Assembly: GCF_947492815.1 (NCBI RefSeq)
Contig: NZ_CANLOB010000001.1
Span: 1 to 64,000, forward strand
Length of the DNA: 64,000 nucleotides
Direction of reading: 5' to 3'
Source: an uncultured Dokdonia sp.
GTDB lineage: Bacteria > Bacteroidota > Bacteroidia > Flavobacteriales > Flavobacteriaceae
The position numbers were made by a program, and so were the translations under genes. This document shows, piece after piece, positions 8,919 to 17,526 of the stretch; positions within the stretch are counted from its first letter, which is position 1, and each line of letters begins with the position of its first letter. The notes beneath the pieces are model-generated. The model searched no databases. It saw nothing but the letters and a program-made list of their open reading frames with translations, and was not told the origin of the DNA.

Positions 8919-10079
8919 TTATCCTCTAAAAAGGAAGAAATCATCTTTCATATGCTCTATCTTTTCATCTTTATTGGTGATGATATATTCTAGTGCAAGA
9001 TCTGTAAATTCTTTTCCTTTAGAGGTCAATTCAACAATACTATCTGTGATTGTAATCATATTATTTTTCTGAGCAAGATCCAATACGGTTTGCGACCGTA
9101 CTCTTTGCCAATTAATATGTTCATTCAAGTGATTTATATGACGTTCACTTTCTTCTGTATGATTATTAAGGTGTAATAAGAATGTAAGTAAAGAAACCTC
9201 TGTGCGCTGTTGTTTTTGCCTATACATCACAGCAATCAATCCTTTATCAGGGGCAAATAGGTATACCATTAAAAATATAACTCCTAATACAGTTGTCATT
9301 GATCCAGAAATGGATGCATCTAACAGATGTGCCATCCAGTAACCAATAATGGCCGCACTTACTCCAAAAAGAATGGACAAACCTATCATCTTTTTTAAAT
9401 CTGATGTGAGTAAATATGCTGTTGCTGCTGGTGCAATCATAAGAGCCACAACAAGTACTGCACCTACAGCGTCAAAAGCCCCTACTACAGTAACTGACGA
9501 CACAGACATTAACCCATAGTGCAAAACAACAGGAGAAAACCCTAATGCTGAAGACAAGCCTGCATCAAACGTACTTACCTTTAGTTCTTTAAAAAATGAA
9601 ACAAGTAATCCAATAGTGATACTTAAAATAATTCCCATAACCCATAATGATTTAGGGCCAAGATCTATGTCTCCTAAGCTAATACGGTCAAAAGAAGCAA
9701 ACGTAAGGTCTCCTAGTAATACTGCATCTGTATCAAGGTGAACATCATTTGCTTTTTGTGCAATTAGAATAACACCTATACTAAAAAGTGCAGGAAAAAC
9801 AAGCCCTATAGCTGTATCTTCTTTGACCAAGCCTGTTTTTTGTATTGCCTCTACTAAAACAACTGTGATGACTCCAGTAACTGCTGCCAATAAAATAAGC
9901 CAAGGAGAATTTAAATCTTCTGTTAGAAAAAAGCCTATCACAATACCTGGTAATATAGAATGGCTTATTGCATCACTAATAAGTGCCATTTTACGCAATA
10001 CTAAAAACACCCCCGGAATTGCACATGCGATGGCTACGATAGCTGCGATTAATTGTATTTCTAGTTGTGTTCCTGTCAT
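8919..10079 (-). CDS. Metal ABC transporter permease (ABC-3/ZnuB-MntB family) with C-terminal extension
   Basis: Polytopic inner-membrane permease for Mn2+, Zn2+ or Fe2+ import. The first about 285 residues are the ABC-3 domain: LRKMALISDAISHSILPGI near the N-terminus and AFDAVGAVLVVALMIAPAA in the middle are hallmark segments. The last about 100 residues are soluble and helical (LLTFLLHLNNHTEESERHIN, then TITDSIVELTSKGKEF) and resemble a winged-helix/DtxR-like module rather than transporter. The start ATG overlaps the stop of the upstream permease gene by one base (TAATG). With its sister permease it would form the heterodimeric channel. Confidence 0.9.
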   Translation of the reverse strand: MTGTQLEIQLIAAIVAIACAIPGVFLVLRKMALISDAISHSILPGIVIGFFLTEDLNSPWLILLAAVTGVITVVLVEAIQKTGLVKEDTAIGLVFPALFSIGVILIAQKANDVHLDTDAVLLGDLTFASFDRISLGDIDLGPKSLWVMGIILSITIGLLVSFFKELKVSTFDAGLSSALGFSPVVLHYGLMSVSSVTVVGAFDAVGAVLVVALMIAPAATAYLLTSDLKKMIGLSILFGVSAAIIGYWMAHLLDASISGSMTTVLGVIFLMVYLFAPDKGLIAVMYRQKQQRTEVSLLTFLLHLNNHTEESERHINHLNEHINWQRVRSQTVLDLAQKNNMITITDSIVELTSKGKEFTDLALEYIITNKDEKIEHMKDDFFLFRG

Positions 10080-11191
10080 TATTCTTGAGTATATAAATTT
10101 TTGGCAGCACTATAACCATCTTGTGTTAAAGACCATTTTTGCCCTTTTACTTCTACCCAATTTTTTTCTTCCATTTTCTTAAGCGATCCTCTTGTAAATC
10201 CTTGAAAGTTATTTAATATTTTAATGGCATGAGGATGTGATATATCTTCGTGCGTTTTGGCAATATCAAACATAAATTGCAATGTTTTTTGAAGTTTCAA
10301 GTCTCTTCTATTTTGCCAAAACCTAATTTGTTTAAAAAGAATTCCTCTCCCGGGAGAAAAAATAAATGAAAACAACACAAACACAGCTGCTACTAACACA
10401 ATTACCGGACCTGTAGACAAGTTATTTTGGCTTGCACTAATAGCAGTTCCAAACACCCCTGAAAATGCACCAAATATAGCTGCAAGCACAATCATCACAC
10501 TTAGTTTATTAGTCCATTGTCGTGCCGCCGCGGCAGGAGCTAATAACATAGCACTCATTAAGACAACTCCTACAGTTTGAAGCCCCAACACAATAGCCAA
10601 TACGATAAAAAAAGTGATCAGTATATCTATAAATCGCGTATTAAATCCTAGTGTTTTTGTATAATCTGCATCAAACAGTAATATTTTAAATTCTTTCCAA
10701 AATAACAAAAGCACTACAAGACATATTCCTGTTACTATTGCCATAAGCGTTACATCTTTCTCTATTAGCGTGGCTGCTTGTCCAAATAAATACTTATCTA
10801 AACCTGCTTGATTTGCATTGGGTTGTTTTTGGATATAGGTTAATAACAACATCCCAAACCCAAAAAACAATGACAAGATAAGTCCTAATGCGGTATCACT
10901 TTTAAGGTGTGTTTTTGTAATCATTCCTCGAATCCAAAAGGTACCTATTAAACCACTTACAAGCGCTCCTATGAGTAGTAAGTTTGTGTCTTTTGTTCCT
11001 GTAATAATAAATGCCAATGCAATACCTGGCAATGCTGCATGAGAGATAGCATCTCCTAAAAGACTTTGTTTTCGTAGTACTGCAAAGCTTCCCAACATAC
11101 CACATATAGCGCCAAGAATAGCTGTACCAAGTGTAATAGTACGCAAGGTATAATCTGAAAACACGAGACTAAAATATTCTTTGATTTCCAT
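10079..11191 (-). CDS. Metal ABC transporter permease (ABC-3 family) with C-terminal extension
   Basis: Second permease, 370 residues. LRKQSLLGDAISHAALPGI and LGLQTVGVVLMSAMLLAPAAA mark the ABC-3 family. Residues from about 305 form a soluble helical tail (MFDIAKTHEDISHPHAIKIL, FTRGSLKKMEEKNWVEVKG, WSLTQDGYSAAKNLY) with the helix-turn-helix-wing rhythm of a winged-helix domain. The neighbouring permease has an equivalent tail, so the feature is shared. The four-helix-bundle gene separates it from the ATPase gene by about 450 bases; otherwise spacing in the operon is tight. Confidence 0.9.
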   Translation of the reverse strand: MEIKEYFSLVFSDYTLRTITLGTAILGAICGMLGSFAVLRKQSLLGDAISHAALPGIALAFIITGTKDTNLLLIGALVSGLIGTFWIRGMITKTHLKSDTALGLILSLFFGFGMLLLTYIQKQPNANQAGLDKYLFGQAATLIEKDVTLMAIVTGICLVVLLLFWKEFKILLFDADYTKTLGFNTRFIDILITFFIVLAIVLGLQTVGVVLMSAMLLAPAAAARQWTNKLSVMIVLAAIFGAFSGVFGTAISASQNNLSTGPVIVLVAAVFVLFSFIFSPGRGILFKQIRFWQNRRDLKLQKTLQFMFDIAKTHEDISHPHAIKILNNFQGFTRGSLKKMEEKNWVEVKGQKWSLTQDGYSAAKNLYTQE

Positions 11192-11241
11192 TGTTTAATA
11201 GTCTATAGTTTGTGGTCTTTAGACTCTAGTCTTTTTATAAA

Positions 11242-11610
11242 TTAATTATCCTTTCTTAAATACTTCTTTAAGGATGTTGTCATCTTTGCAATTTCTGTAA
11301 GCTTTATTCTTGCTTCGTCATCTTCTTCTAATGTTATAAAATCCTGCCTTCTAGCAATACTTGAACATACAACGCATTCTTTTGCAGAATCCCATGCCAT
11401 TTGCAAATAACGATTAAACTGAGCGTCTGTATCACCAGCACCTTCTGCAATATTCAATGGAACAGAAATTGAAGCTCTTTTATATTGAGAAGATAATCCA
11501 TAGACTTCTTCTTTAGGAAATTTCTTCGTTATTACATATGTATAATCTACAAAATCTAATGCTTTTTGATTTACTTTTAAATCTTCAAACTTAAATTTAG
11601 GTTTTTCCAT
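11242..11610 (-). CDS. Four-helix bundle protein (23S rRNA intervening-sequence family)
   Basis: A 122-residue helical protein. YGLSSQYKRASISVPLNIAEG is the hallmark of the four-helix-bundle/IVS-encoded (S23) family, normally about 115-130 residues, known from 23S rRNA intervening sequences and many orphan loci. Its function is not established; ring-shaped oligomers are reported for homologs. It sits between the ATPase and permease genes of the metal-import operon, where it has no obvious role. The flanks (11192-11241 and 11611-11645) are rich in short near-repeats around GTCTTTAGACT and GACTAAAGACTA, suggesting a small inserted cassette. Confidence 0.88.
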   Translation of the reverse strand: MEKPKFKFEDLKVNQKALDFVDYTYVITKKFPKEEVYGLSSQYKRASISVPLNIAEGAGDTDAQFNRYLQMAWDSAKECVVCSSIARRQDFITLEEDDEARIKLTEIAKMTTSLKKYLRKDN

Positions 11611-11645
11611 ATTTCACTTTCTACTATCTACCGACTAAAGACTAC

Positions 11646-12380
11646 TTACTGATTAACCGCTACTTTATAATTAATTCCATAGGTTTTTGTCAAATTATCA
11701 TCATTAAAAATATCTTTCACAGGGCCGGTAGCTATCTTTTTTACATTTAAGAATGTTACCCAATCAAAATATTCTGGTACGGTTTGCAAATCATGATGCA
11801 CTACAATTACGGTTTTTCCTGCTTTACGTAATTCTTTCAAAATATTGATAATTGCTATTTCTGTTGTTGCATCTACCCCTTGAAAGGGTTCATCCATAAA
11901 ATAGATAGATGCATTTTGCACTAAGGCTCTTGCAAGGAAAACACGTTGTTGCTGCCCACCACTCAACTGACTAATCTGCCTGTTTTTAAAAGGAAGCATT
12001 CCTACTTTTTCTAGCGCTTCCAGTGAAGCTTTCTTTTCTTTTTGACCTGGGCGTTTTATCCATCCTAGTTGTCCATAGGTGCCCATCATAACCACATCAA
12101 GTGCTGTGGTAGGAAAATCCCAATCAACACTCCCTTTTTGAGGTACGTACGCTACTAACTTGCGTTGCTTACTATACGGCTTATCATAAATAGAAACACT
12201 CCCTGCAATAGGGTCTATAATACCTAATATTGCCTTAATTAAGGTAGATTTTCCGGCTCCATTAGGACCTACAATAGCCATTAAAACCCCTTCTGGAACC
12301 GTTAAGTCAATATCCCAAAGCACAGGTTTATAATTATAAGCTACCGTCAAATCATCTACACGAATGGCTATTTTTTTCAT
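11646..12380 (-). CDS. Metal ABC transporter ATP-binding protein
   Basis: ATPase subunit of the Mn/Zn-type importer, 244 residues. Walker A is GPNGAGKST, the ABC signature is LSGGQQQR, Walker B is [12 protein letters not shown] and the switch His is in VVHHDLQTV. This order and length are standard. It follows the binding-protein gene after a 105-base gap containing a palindrome copy and a CAGGCAGG repeat, and precedes the four-helix-bundle gene by 35 bases. Metal specificity cannot be read from the ATPase; the MntR-type regulator upstream favours manganese. Confidence 0.95.
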   Translation of the reverse strand: MKKIAIRVDDLTVAYNYKPVLWDIDLTVPEGVLMAIVGPNGAGKSTLIKAILGIIDPIAGSVSIYDKPYSKQRKLVAYVPQKGSVDWDFPTTALDVVMMGTYGQLGWIKRPGQKEKKASLEALEKVGMLPFKNRQISQLSGGQQQRVFLARALVQNASIYFMDEPFQGVDATTEIAIINILKELRKAGKTVIVVHHDLQTVPEYFDWVTFLNVKKIATGPVKDIFNDDNLTKTYGINYKVAVNQ

Positions 12381-12434
12381 TTATCTATTATTTCATTATT
12401 TGCTTTAGCGCTTCGCTTTCCCTATGGTCATGAA

Positions 12435-12450
12435 CCTACCAGCAGGCAGG
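12435..12450. repeat. Degenerate CCTGCC/GGCAGG repeat
   Basis: CCTACCAGCAGGCAGG, an imperfect relative of the 20-base palindrome at 61645-61664. It lies in the gap between the binding-protein and ATPase genes. Confidence 0.5.
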
Positions 12451-12464
12451 TCTCGCAAGTTTGA

Positions 12465-12474
12465 TTTCGCGAAA
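12465..12474. repeat. TTTCGCGAAA palindrome, copy 3 (intergenic)
   Basis: Core 10-mer with the GCG extension on one side only (GATTTCGCGAAAGCG). It lies 11 bases past the stop of the metal-binding lipoprotein gene, a position like copy 1. Confidence 0.8.
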
Positions 12475-12485
12475 GCGTGTATATG

Positions 12486-13403
12486 CTATTTCAGAGAATT
12501 TACGATCGTATGTACGTTATATCGAAACATTCCTATGTAGGTGCCTTCAATAGTCTCTGCATCTCCTAATGCATCACTGTATAATGACCCTCCTATTACC
12601 ACTTCATGATCCTTTGCCTTTACAGCAGCTTCTAGCGCCTCTATCGTGCGTCTTGGCACCGAACTTTCAATAAAAATAGCCTTCACATCATTATCTATAA
12701 TAAATTGAGACAAACGCTGCACATCTTTTACACCTGCTTCTGTTGCAGTAGATAACCCTTGTAATCCTACAACATTAAAATCATAACTCTTCCCAAAGTA
12801 GTTAAAGGCATCATGCGCTGTCACTAAAATGCGTTTTTCCTTAGGAAGTGTTTCTATAATTCCTTTCACTTCTTTTTCAAGAGCATCTAATTGCTCTAAA
12901 TAGGTTTTAGCATTTGCGACATAACGCTCCTTATTTTTAGGGTCTTTTTCAGAGAGTACTTCGACAACTGCTTCTACAAATTGTTTAAAGTATTGAATAT
13001 TAAACCACACGTGCGGATCATAGTTTGAAGCAAAATAATCAGATCCTATCAATGTTGATTTATCTAATCGCTCTCCTAATGCTACTTGTGTTTTTGTAGC
13101 TGATCCCATTTTTTCAAAAACTTCTACCAATTTTCCTTCTAGATGTAGTCCATTATAAAATATAATATCTGCTCCAGAAAGTTTTGTGACATCTCCTGCG
13201 CTAGCTTTGTAAAGATGTGGATCTACACCTGCACCCATGAGTCCCTGAACATTTATCATATCACCTCCTACATTTTTTACTAGATCTGTAATCATGGTTG
13301 TAGTGGTGACTACATTTAAGCGATCATTGGTTGTTGATGTTTCATTTTTACAACTCAATACGCTTAAAGCGAAAAGAATTACAAGTATATTTTTACTATT
13401 CAT
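12486..13403 (-). CDS. Metal ABC transporter substrate-binding lipoprotein (ZnuA/TroA-like)
   Basis: Periplasmic binding protein of the cluster A-I (TroA) family, 305 residues. The N-terminus is a lipoprotein signal ending LSVLSC. Metal-ligand positions are visible in order: GVDPHLYKAS (His), YDPHVWFN (His), LVTAHDAFNYFG (His) and the final Asp region near YSDALG. There is no His-rich loop of the ZnuA kind, which fits a Mn or Fe rather than Zn protein, though this is weak evidence. It follows the outer-membrane protein gene by 3 bases. Confidence 0.94.
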   Translation of the reverse strand: MNSKNILVILFALSVLSCKNETSTTNDRLNVVTTTTMITDLVKNVGGDMINVQGLMGAGVDPHLYKASAGDVTKLSGADIIFYNGLHLEGKLVEVFEKMGSATKTQVALGERLDKSTLIGSDYFASNYDPHVWFNIQYFKQFVEAVVEVLSEKDPKNKERYVANAKTYLEQLDALEKEVKGIIETLPKEKRILVTAHDAFNYFGKSYDFNVVGLQGLSTATEAGVKDVQRLSQFIIDNDVKAIFIESSVPRRTIEALEAAVKAKDHEVVIGGSLYSDALGDAETIEGTYIGMFRYNVHTIVNSLK

Positions 13404-13406
13404 TAT

Positions 13407-14195
13407 TTATTTTTTATCTATTCTAAAACTAACTCCAGCACTAAGTAGTAAATCTTGCCCTTCTGTAATACTTTGCCCTACAGTAGCATCTAATTGGATA
13501 AGTGGTGCAATCGCATATGTAAGTCCAGCATCCCAAAAATGATTAGCGCTACTATCTTCAGGTAGATCTCCATACACCTCTACATAAGCCCCTAATTTAT
13601 CTGTAATTGAATACCCATAGGCCAATGTATATATATATGCAAACTCAGCAGATTCTCCCCCTAATTGTCCTCCTAGATTATAAGCAATACCTGAACGCTC
13701 ACTTAACGTATGATTAAAAGCAAATCTAAAATCGGCTGCTGTAAATTCTGGTTTAAAATCAGAACTAGCTGTAAATGGCAAGAATACATGACCAATTAAT
13801 CCTATTTCTGGAAACCATCCTTTTTCTTCACTTATAGCAACTTTAGCTCCAAACAATAAAGGAGACAAACCACTTGCAACATCATTTGTTTCCATTCCAT
13901 TAATAGTTGTTTTTACTTCCTCAAAATTCCATCCTATTCTCAATTCTAGATTATCTAAAATTCCATAACGTAATAAGGCTGTGTTATAGGTAAAAACCTC
14001 TTCTTTTATACCGTTATCTTCAAAAGATGTCGTGAATGCTCCCGTCTCTACTTGTAAACTTCCTACTGGCACCACTGTAGGCGCTTCTGTAGCATCAGGA
14101 CGATCTGTAACCAATTCTGGTGTTGTTTCAGTTTCTTGAGCTACTAGCTGTATACTAAAGCCAAAAAGGCACATTATAAGTATTGATTTTTTCAA
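13407..14195 (-). CDS. Outer-membrane beta-barrel of the phenol MetA-type transporter family
   Basis: A 262-residue exported barrel. The signal peptide ends near QLVAQ and the mature protein opens with TPELVTDRPDATEAPTVVP, a hallmark of the 'transporter' family related to MetA-pathway proteins. Alternating beta-strands follow to the end, with a C-terminal strand ending VSFRIDKK. It lies between mntR and the metal-binding protein gene with only a few bases on either side, so it is almost certainly cotranscribed. The position suggests a passive outer-membrane route for the metal, which is inference. Confidence 0.8.
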   Translation of the reverse strand: MKKSILIMCLFGFSIQLVAQETETTPELVTDRPDATEAPTVVPVGSLQVETGAFTTSFEDNGIKEEVFTYNTALLRYGILDNLELRIGWNFEEVKTTINGMETNDVASGLSPLLFGAKVAISEEKGWFPEIGLIGHVFLPFTASSDFKPEFTAADFRFAFNHTLSERSGIAYNLGGQLGGESAEFAYIYTLAYGYSITDKLGAYVEVYGDLPEDSSANHFWDAGLTYAIAPLIQLDATVGQSITEGQDLLLSAGVSFRIDKK

Positions 14196-14222
14196 AAAAA
14201 ATGATTTTTAAAGATTTGTGTA

Positions 14223-14876
14223 TTACACCTGGATATATAAATTCTCAGCTATTTTTTTTGAGATGAAAAATTGTTCTCGCTTTACTTGAATAATCATAGA
14301 ACCATCAAAAAACTCTTTTCCAAGCACTTTTATTTTAGTTCCTATAGCTATGTTTCGTTTATCTAAATATTGTAAAAACTCACCACTAGTTTCCCTGACT
14401 CCAACTAAGATACCGTGCTGACTTTTACTCATTTCAGACAGTACTTTTTTCTCTGTTTTTTTAATATTTCCATGTTTATCAGGAATAGGATCTCCATGAG
14501 GATCGTAATCAGGATGGTCTAGGAATTTATCCAGCCTTGTGATTAATTCTTCAGATTGAATATGCTCTAATTGCTCTGCTATTTCATGCACTTCATCCCA
14601 TTGAAAGTTGAGTTTTTCAACTAAAAACACTTCCCAAAGTCTATGCTTTCGTATGACTGCTACTGCCACGGCAATGCCTGCTTTGGTAAGCGTAGTTCCT
14701 TTATACCTACGGTAAGAAACAAGTTCTTTATCCGCAAGACGCTGAATCATATCTGTTGCAGACGAAGCCTTAGTGTGCATCATTTGAGCAATGGCATTTG
14801 TAGCAACAGCTCCTTTATGCTCCTGTTCTAAATGGAAGATACACTTCAAATAATTTTCTTCTGCTCTCGTATACAT
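14223..14876 (-). CDS. mntR: DtxR/MntR family metal-dependent transcriptional regulator
   Basis: Cytoplasmic metal-sensing repressor, 217 residues. A winged helix is at 1-65 (MYTRAEENYLKCIFHL, KASSATDMIQRLADKELV). The metal-binding/dimerisation domain contains the ligand-rich segments DEVHEIAEQLEHIQSEEL and DHPDYDPHGDPIP. The FeoA/SH3-like domain occupies roughly 140-217. It heads the minus-strand run of metal-import genes and is likely to regulate it, repressing when Mn (or Fe) is replete. No operator could be identified with confidence. The start ATG is only 4 bases from a TACTTTTG box. Confidence 0.93.
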   Translation of the reverse strand: MYTRAEENYLKCIFHLEQEHKGAVATNAIAQMMHTKASSATDMIQRLADKELVSYRRYKGTTLTKAGIAVAVAVIRKHRLWEVFLVEKLNFQWDEVHEIAEQLEHIQSEELITRLDKFLDHPDYDPHGDPIPDKHGNIKKTEKKVLSEMSKSQHGILVGVRETSGEFLQYLDKRNIAIGTKIKVLGKEFFDGSMIIQVKREQFFISKKIAENLYIQV

Positions 14877-14880
14877 ACGG

Positions 14881-14888
14881 CAAAAGTA
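14881..14888 (-). promoter_or_regulatory. Putative -7 box TACTTTTG of the mntR operon
   Basis: On the minus strand TACTTTTG ends 4 bases before the mntR ATG (14876). The spacing would give a message with almost no leader. It probably drives the whole metal-import run, which has no other obvious promoter. Confidence 0.42.
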
Positions 14889-14945
14889 AATTAATTATGT
14901 CGGGCGGTAAAAAACTTATTTTAGATAAGACTAAAAATAGAAATA

Positions 14946-15425
14946 TTACGGGACTAATTCTTTGGCCTTTTGATACACCAAATCCCCTTCCCAACCTCTG
15001 TACAATAGATAATCAGAGAGTTTCTTTCTTTTTTTACATCTATCTTTTTCGGATGACAATTGCTGTATACGCTTTCGCGAAAGCGTATCAAAAACCTCCA
15101 AATAAGTTTCTTCAGAAATTTCTTTTAGCCCAATTTTAATAAGATAATCAGAGATTTTTCGAATTTTCAACTCTCTTACAATGCGTTGTTTTCCCCAAGA
15201 TTTATGATTGAATTTCCCTCTCACAAAAGCTTTTGCAAAACGTTCTTCATTTAAAAAGTTATGTTCTATAAGATGCCCTATAATTACATCTATGGCATCA
15301 GGTATCATACGCATCTCTAAGAGCTTTTTACGCACTTCTTGATGACAACGATCTTGATAAACACAATATCGCTCTAAACTCCTCTTAGCCTCTTCTACAG
15401 TATATGTTTTTATAGGTTGTATCAC
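14946..15425 (-). CDS. recX: Regulatory protein RecX
   Basis: RecA-filament inhibitor of 159 residues, a normal length. It is made of short three-helix repeats: RSLERYCVYQDRCHQEVRKK, IGHLIEHNFLNEERFAKAFV with RGKFNHKSWGKQRI, and a last one near KRKKLSDYLLYRGWEGDLV. The start is GTG at 15425. A palindrome copy encodes LSRKR in the third repeat. The gene is on the same strand as rng, about 80 bases downstream of the rng stop and beyond its terminator, so it probably has its own promoter. recA is not in the window. Confidence 0.9.
   Translation of the reverse strand: MIQPIKTYTVEEAKRSLERYCVYQDRCHQEVRKKLLEMRMIPDAIDVIIGHLIEHNFLNEERFAKAFVRGKFNHKSWGKQRIVRELKIRKISDYLIKIGLKEISEETYLEVFDTLSRKRIQQLSSEKDRCKKRKKLSDYLLYRGWEGDLVYQKAKELVP
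15067..15088. repeat. TTTCGCGAAA palindrome, copy 4 (in recX)
   Basis: Perfect 22-base dyad: GCTTTCGCGAAAGC flanked symmetrically by ATAC and GTAT. It is read in the third possible frame and encodes LSRKR. A dyad this long inside a gene is unusual. Confidence 0.92.
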
Positions 15426-15463
15426 GGGGTTAAAAATACTATTTCCATTTATTTTTGGGCATA

Positions 15464-15497
15464 AAAAAACCCCATTCCTTTTAAGGAACAGGGTTTC
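15464..15497 (-). terminator. Rho-independent terminator of rng
   Basis: On the minus strand AAACCCTGTTCCTT-AA-AAGGAATGGGGTTTTTTT forms a stem of about 14 pairs with one mismatch and ends in a run of T. It lies a few bases past the rng stop (15504). Confidence 0.85.
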
Positions 15498-15503
15498 ATA
15501 ATT

Positions 15504-17048
15504 CTATATTTTAATTTCCTTACCGTTTTTATCTGTAAAACGGTATTCAAGATACGTGTAAGCGTCTCTGGGCATTACTTTTACCCATTTTTTGTGTTCT
15601 AAAAACCATTTAGAACGAATAGATGGAAATCCTTTGGTTAGAAAAGCTGCAACAAAAGGGTGTGCGTGTAACGTCACCTTATTGTTGCCGTTTTTAAGAA
15701 TTTTGTCGAGTTTACCTTCCATCTTTTGCACCATAACAATAGGTGCTTCTATCTCTCCCTTTGATCCGTTAGGATCTTCTTCACGGGTTTTGATATTCAT
15801 TTCTGGTCGTACTCGTTGCCTAGTAATTTGAATTAATCCAAACTTACTAGGTGGTAATATTTTGTGTTTTGCGCGATCTTCTTTCATCTCATCTTTAAGA
15901 TGATTAAAGAGTTTTCTACGGTTATCTGCATTATTCATGTCTATAAAGTCGACAACAATAATACCTCCCATATCACGGAGGCTAAGCTGACGTGCCATTT
16001 CTGAAGCGGCAATCATATTTACTTCTAGCGCAGTGTCTTCTTGACTCTTTGCTTTATTTGATCTGTTACCACTATTTACATCAACTACATGTAATGCTTC
16101 TGTATGCTCTATAACAAGATAGGCCCCTTTACTCATAGATACGGTTTTACCGAAAGACGTTTTAATTTGTCTTTCTATTCCGAATTTTTCAAAAATTGGG
16201 GTGTTATTCTTGTATAGCTTTACAATGCTCTCTTTTTTTGGAGCGATCTCGCTTAAGTATTCTTTGATTTGATAATAGAGCGTCTCATCATCTACTGTTA
16301 TCCCCGTAAAAGAATCATTAAAGATATCTCTTAATATAGAGGATGCTCGGTTCATTTCACCCAGTACTTTACTAGGATGATGTGCTCCTTGAATTTTTTT
16401 ACTCATGGTAGCCCATTTGTCTACCAAATTTTGCAGGTCTTTATCTAGTTCGGCGACCTTTACTCCTTTTGCAACTGTACGTACTATCACACCAAAACCT
16501 TTAGGTCTGATGCTTTGTACTAATCGTTTAAGACGTGCTTTTTCTTCTTTGCTTTCTATCTTTTGTGAAATAGAAATTCTATCAGAAAAAGGCACGAGAA
16601 CAATATACCTACCAGCTATAGAAAGCTCACTGCTTATTCTAGGGCCTTTTGTAGAAATAGGTTCTTTGGCGATTTGTACCAGTACACTTTGTTTTTGTTT
16701 TAAGACATCGGTAATCTTACCGTTTTTATCTATGTCTTTTTCAAAAGGAAAGTTTTTTAAAGAATAGTCTTTTAATTTACCTGTGCTTACACGTTTTATG
16801 TAACTTAGAAGTGTTGGAAGTTTTGGACCTAAATCATGATAATGCAAAAAAGCATCTTTTTCATAACCTACATTTACAAATGCAGCATTAAGTCCAGAAA
16901 CTGTTTTTCTAATGTTTGCGATATAAATATCACCAACATTAAATTTATTTCCATCTTCTTCTTTGTGAAGTTCTATAAGTCTTCCATCTTTTAGTAAGGC
17001 AAAATCAACTACCGAGGAACTAGATCTTATAATCAATTCTTTATTCAC
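15504..17048 (-). CDS. rng: Ribonuclease G/E family endoribonuclease
   Basis: Endoribonuclease for rRNA maturation and mRNA turnover, 514 residues, the compact RNase G size. The N-terminal S1 domain includes GDIYIANIRKTVSGLNAAFV and YEKDAFLHYHDLGP. The catalytic DNase-I-like part has the paired acidic residues in VVDVNSG and GGIIVVDFIDM that bind Mg2+. The zinc-link Cys pair of RNase E is not obvious. GTG at 17048 serves as start and gives the conserved MNKELIIRSS opening. The HU and small basic protein genes lie upstream on the same strand, separated by a terminator. Confidence 0.95.
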   Translation of the reverse strand: MNKELIIRSSSSVVDFALLKDGRLIELHKEEDGNKFNVGDIYIANIRKTVSGLNAAFVNVGYEKDAFLHYHDLGPKLPTLLSYIKRVSTGKLKDYSLKNFPFEKDIDKNGKITDVLKQKQSVLVQIAKEPISTKGPRISSELSIAGRYIVLVPFSDRISISQKIESKEEKARLKRLVQSIRPKGFGVIVRTVAKGVKVAELDKDLQNLVDKWATMSKKIQGAHHPSKVLGEMNRASSILRDIFNDSFTGITVDDETLYYQIKEYLSEIAPKKESIVKLYKNNTPIFEKFGIERQIKTSFGKTVSMSKGAYLVIEHTEALHVVDVNSGNRSNKAKSQEDTALEVNMIAASEMARQLSLRDMGGIIVVDFIDMNNADNRRKLFNHLKDEMKEDRAKHKILPPSKFGLIQITRQRVRPEMNIKTREEDPNGSKGEIEAPIVMVQKMEGKLDKILKNGNNKVTLHAHPFVAAFLTKGFPSIRSKWFLEHKKWVKVMPRDAYTYLEYRFTDKNGKEIKI

Positions 17049-17385
17049 TCTTTAGTAATTTTTATCCATCATGCACATTGTGCGTGACAAATGGATTATA
17101 CAATAATTTATCACAGGTATCGTAACGTATAACTATGTATACAAAATGTAATAAATACGGTGTAACATACGAGCCTCAAGGTATTAGGGCTTTTTTGTTA
17201 CGATGTCAAAGAACTAAGAATTATACATTTGTTATCTAGAAAAAATAGCCTAATAAAAGAATCACTTTACTACTTAATAATACAACAGAGTGCTCCCTGT
17301 GCAATGTTTAAGTGGAATCATTTTATACGCAAATATTTACAACTCTAGATATCAAATAATTAATGATACATGTATAATTCAAAAG
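17049..17385. other. Intergenic region upstream of rng
   Basis: About 340 bases without a convincing gene. It should contain the rng promoter. One half of a 16-base inverted repeat (CCTAATAAAAGAATCA, 17249-17264) lies here; the other half is in the leader of the small basic protein gene. A non-coding RNA is possible but I see no structure that supports one. Confidence 0.45.
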
Positions 17386-17411
17386 AAAAAGTAGTCTTAG
17401 ACTACTTTTTC
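17386..17411 (-). terminator. Terminator overlapping the stop of the small basic protein gene
   Basis: AAAAA-GTAGTC-TTA-GACTAC-TTTTT. The stop codon of the 30-residue gene (17404-17402) lies inside the stem. On the minus strand the stem is followed by a run of T. Confidence 0.75.
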
Positions 17412-17494
17412 TTTTTGTGACGGTTTGCTCTACGTCTCTTTTTACGTTTGTGCGTTGCTACCTTGTGTCTTTTTCTTTTTTTACCACTTGGCAT
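17402..17494 (-). CDS. 30-residue highly basic protein, probable ribosome-associated peptide
   Basis: ATG at 17494, stop TAG at 17404-17402. The protein starts MPSGKKRKRHKVATHKRKKR and ends with NRHKKKK; about two thirds of residues are Lys, Arg or His. I recall near-identical frames as 'hypothetical protein' across Flavobacteriia. Size and charge resemble tiny ribosomal proteins such as bL36 or the Thx type. Additional small proteins have been described in the Flavobacterium johnsoniae ribosome; whether this is one of them cannot be decided here. It lies 32 bases downstream of HU and ends in a strong terminator. Confidence 0.8.
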   Translation of the reverse strand: MPSGKKRKRHKVATHKRKKRRRANRHKKKK

Positions 17495-17526
17495 AAAATG
17501 ATTCTTTTATTAGGTTACTTAATAAA

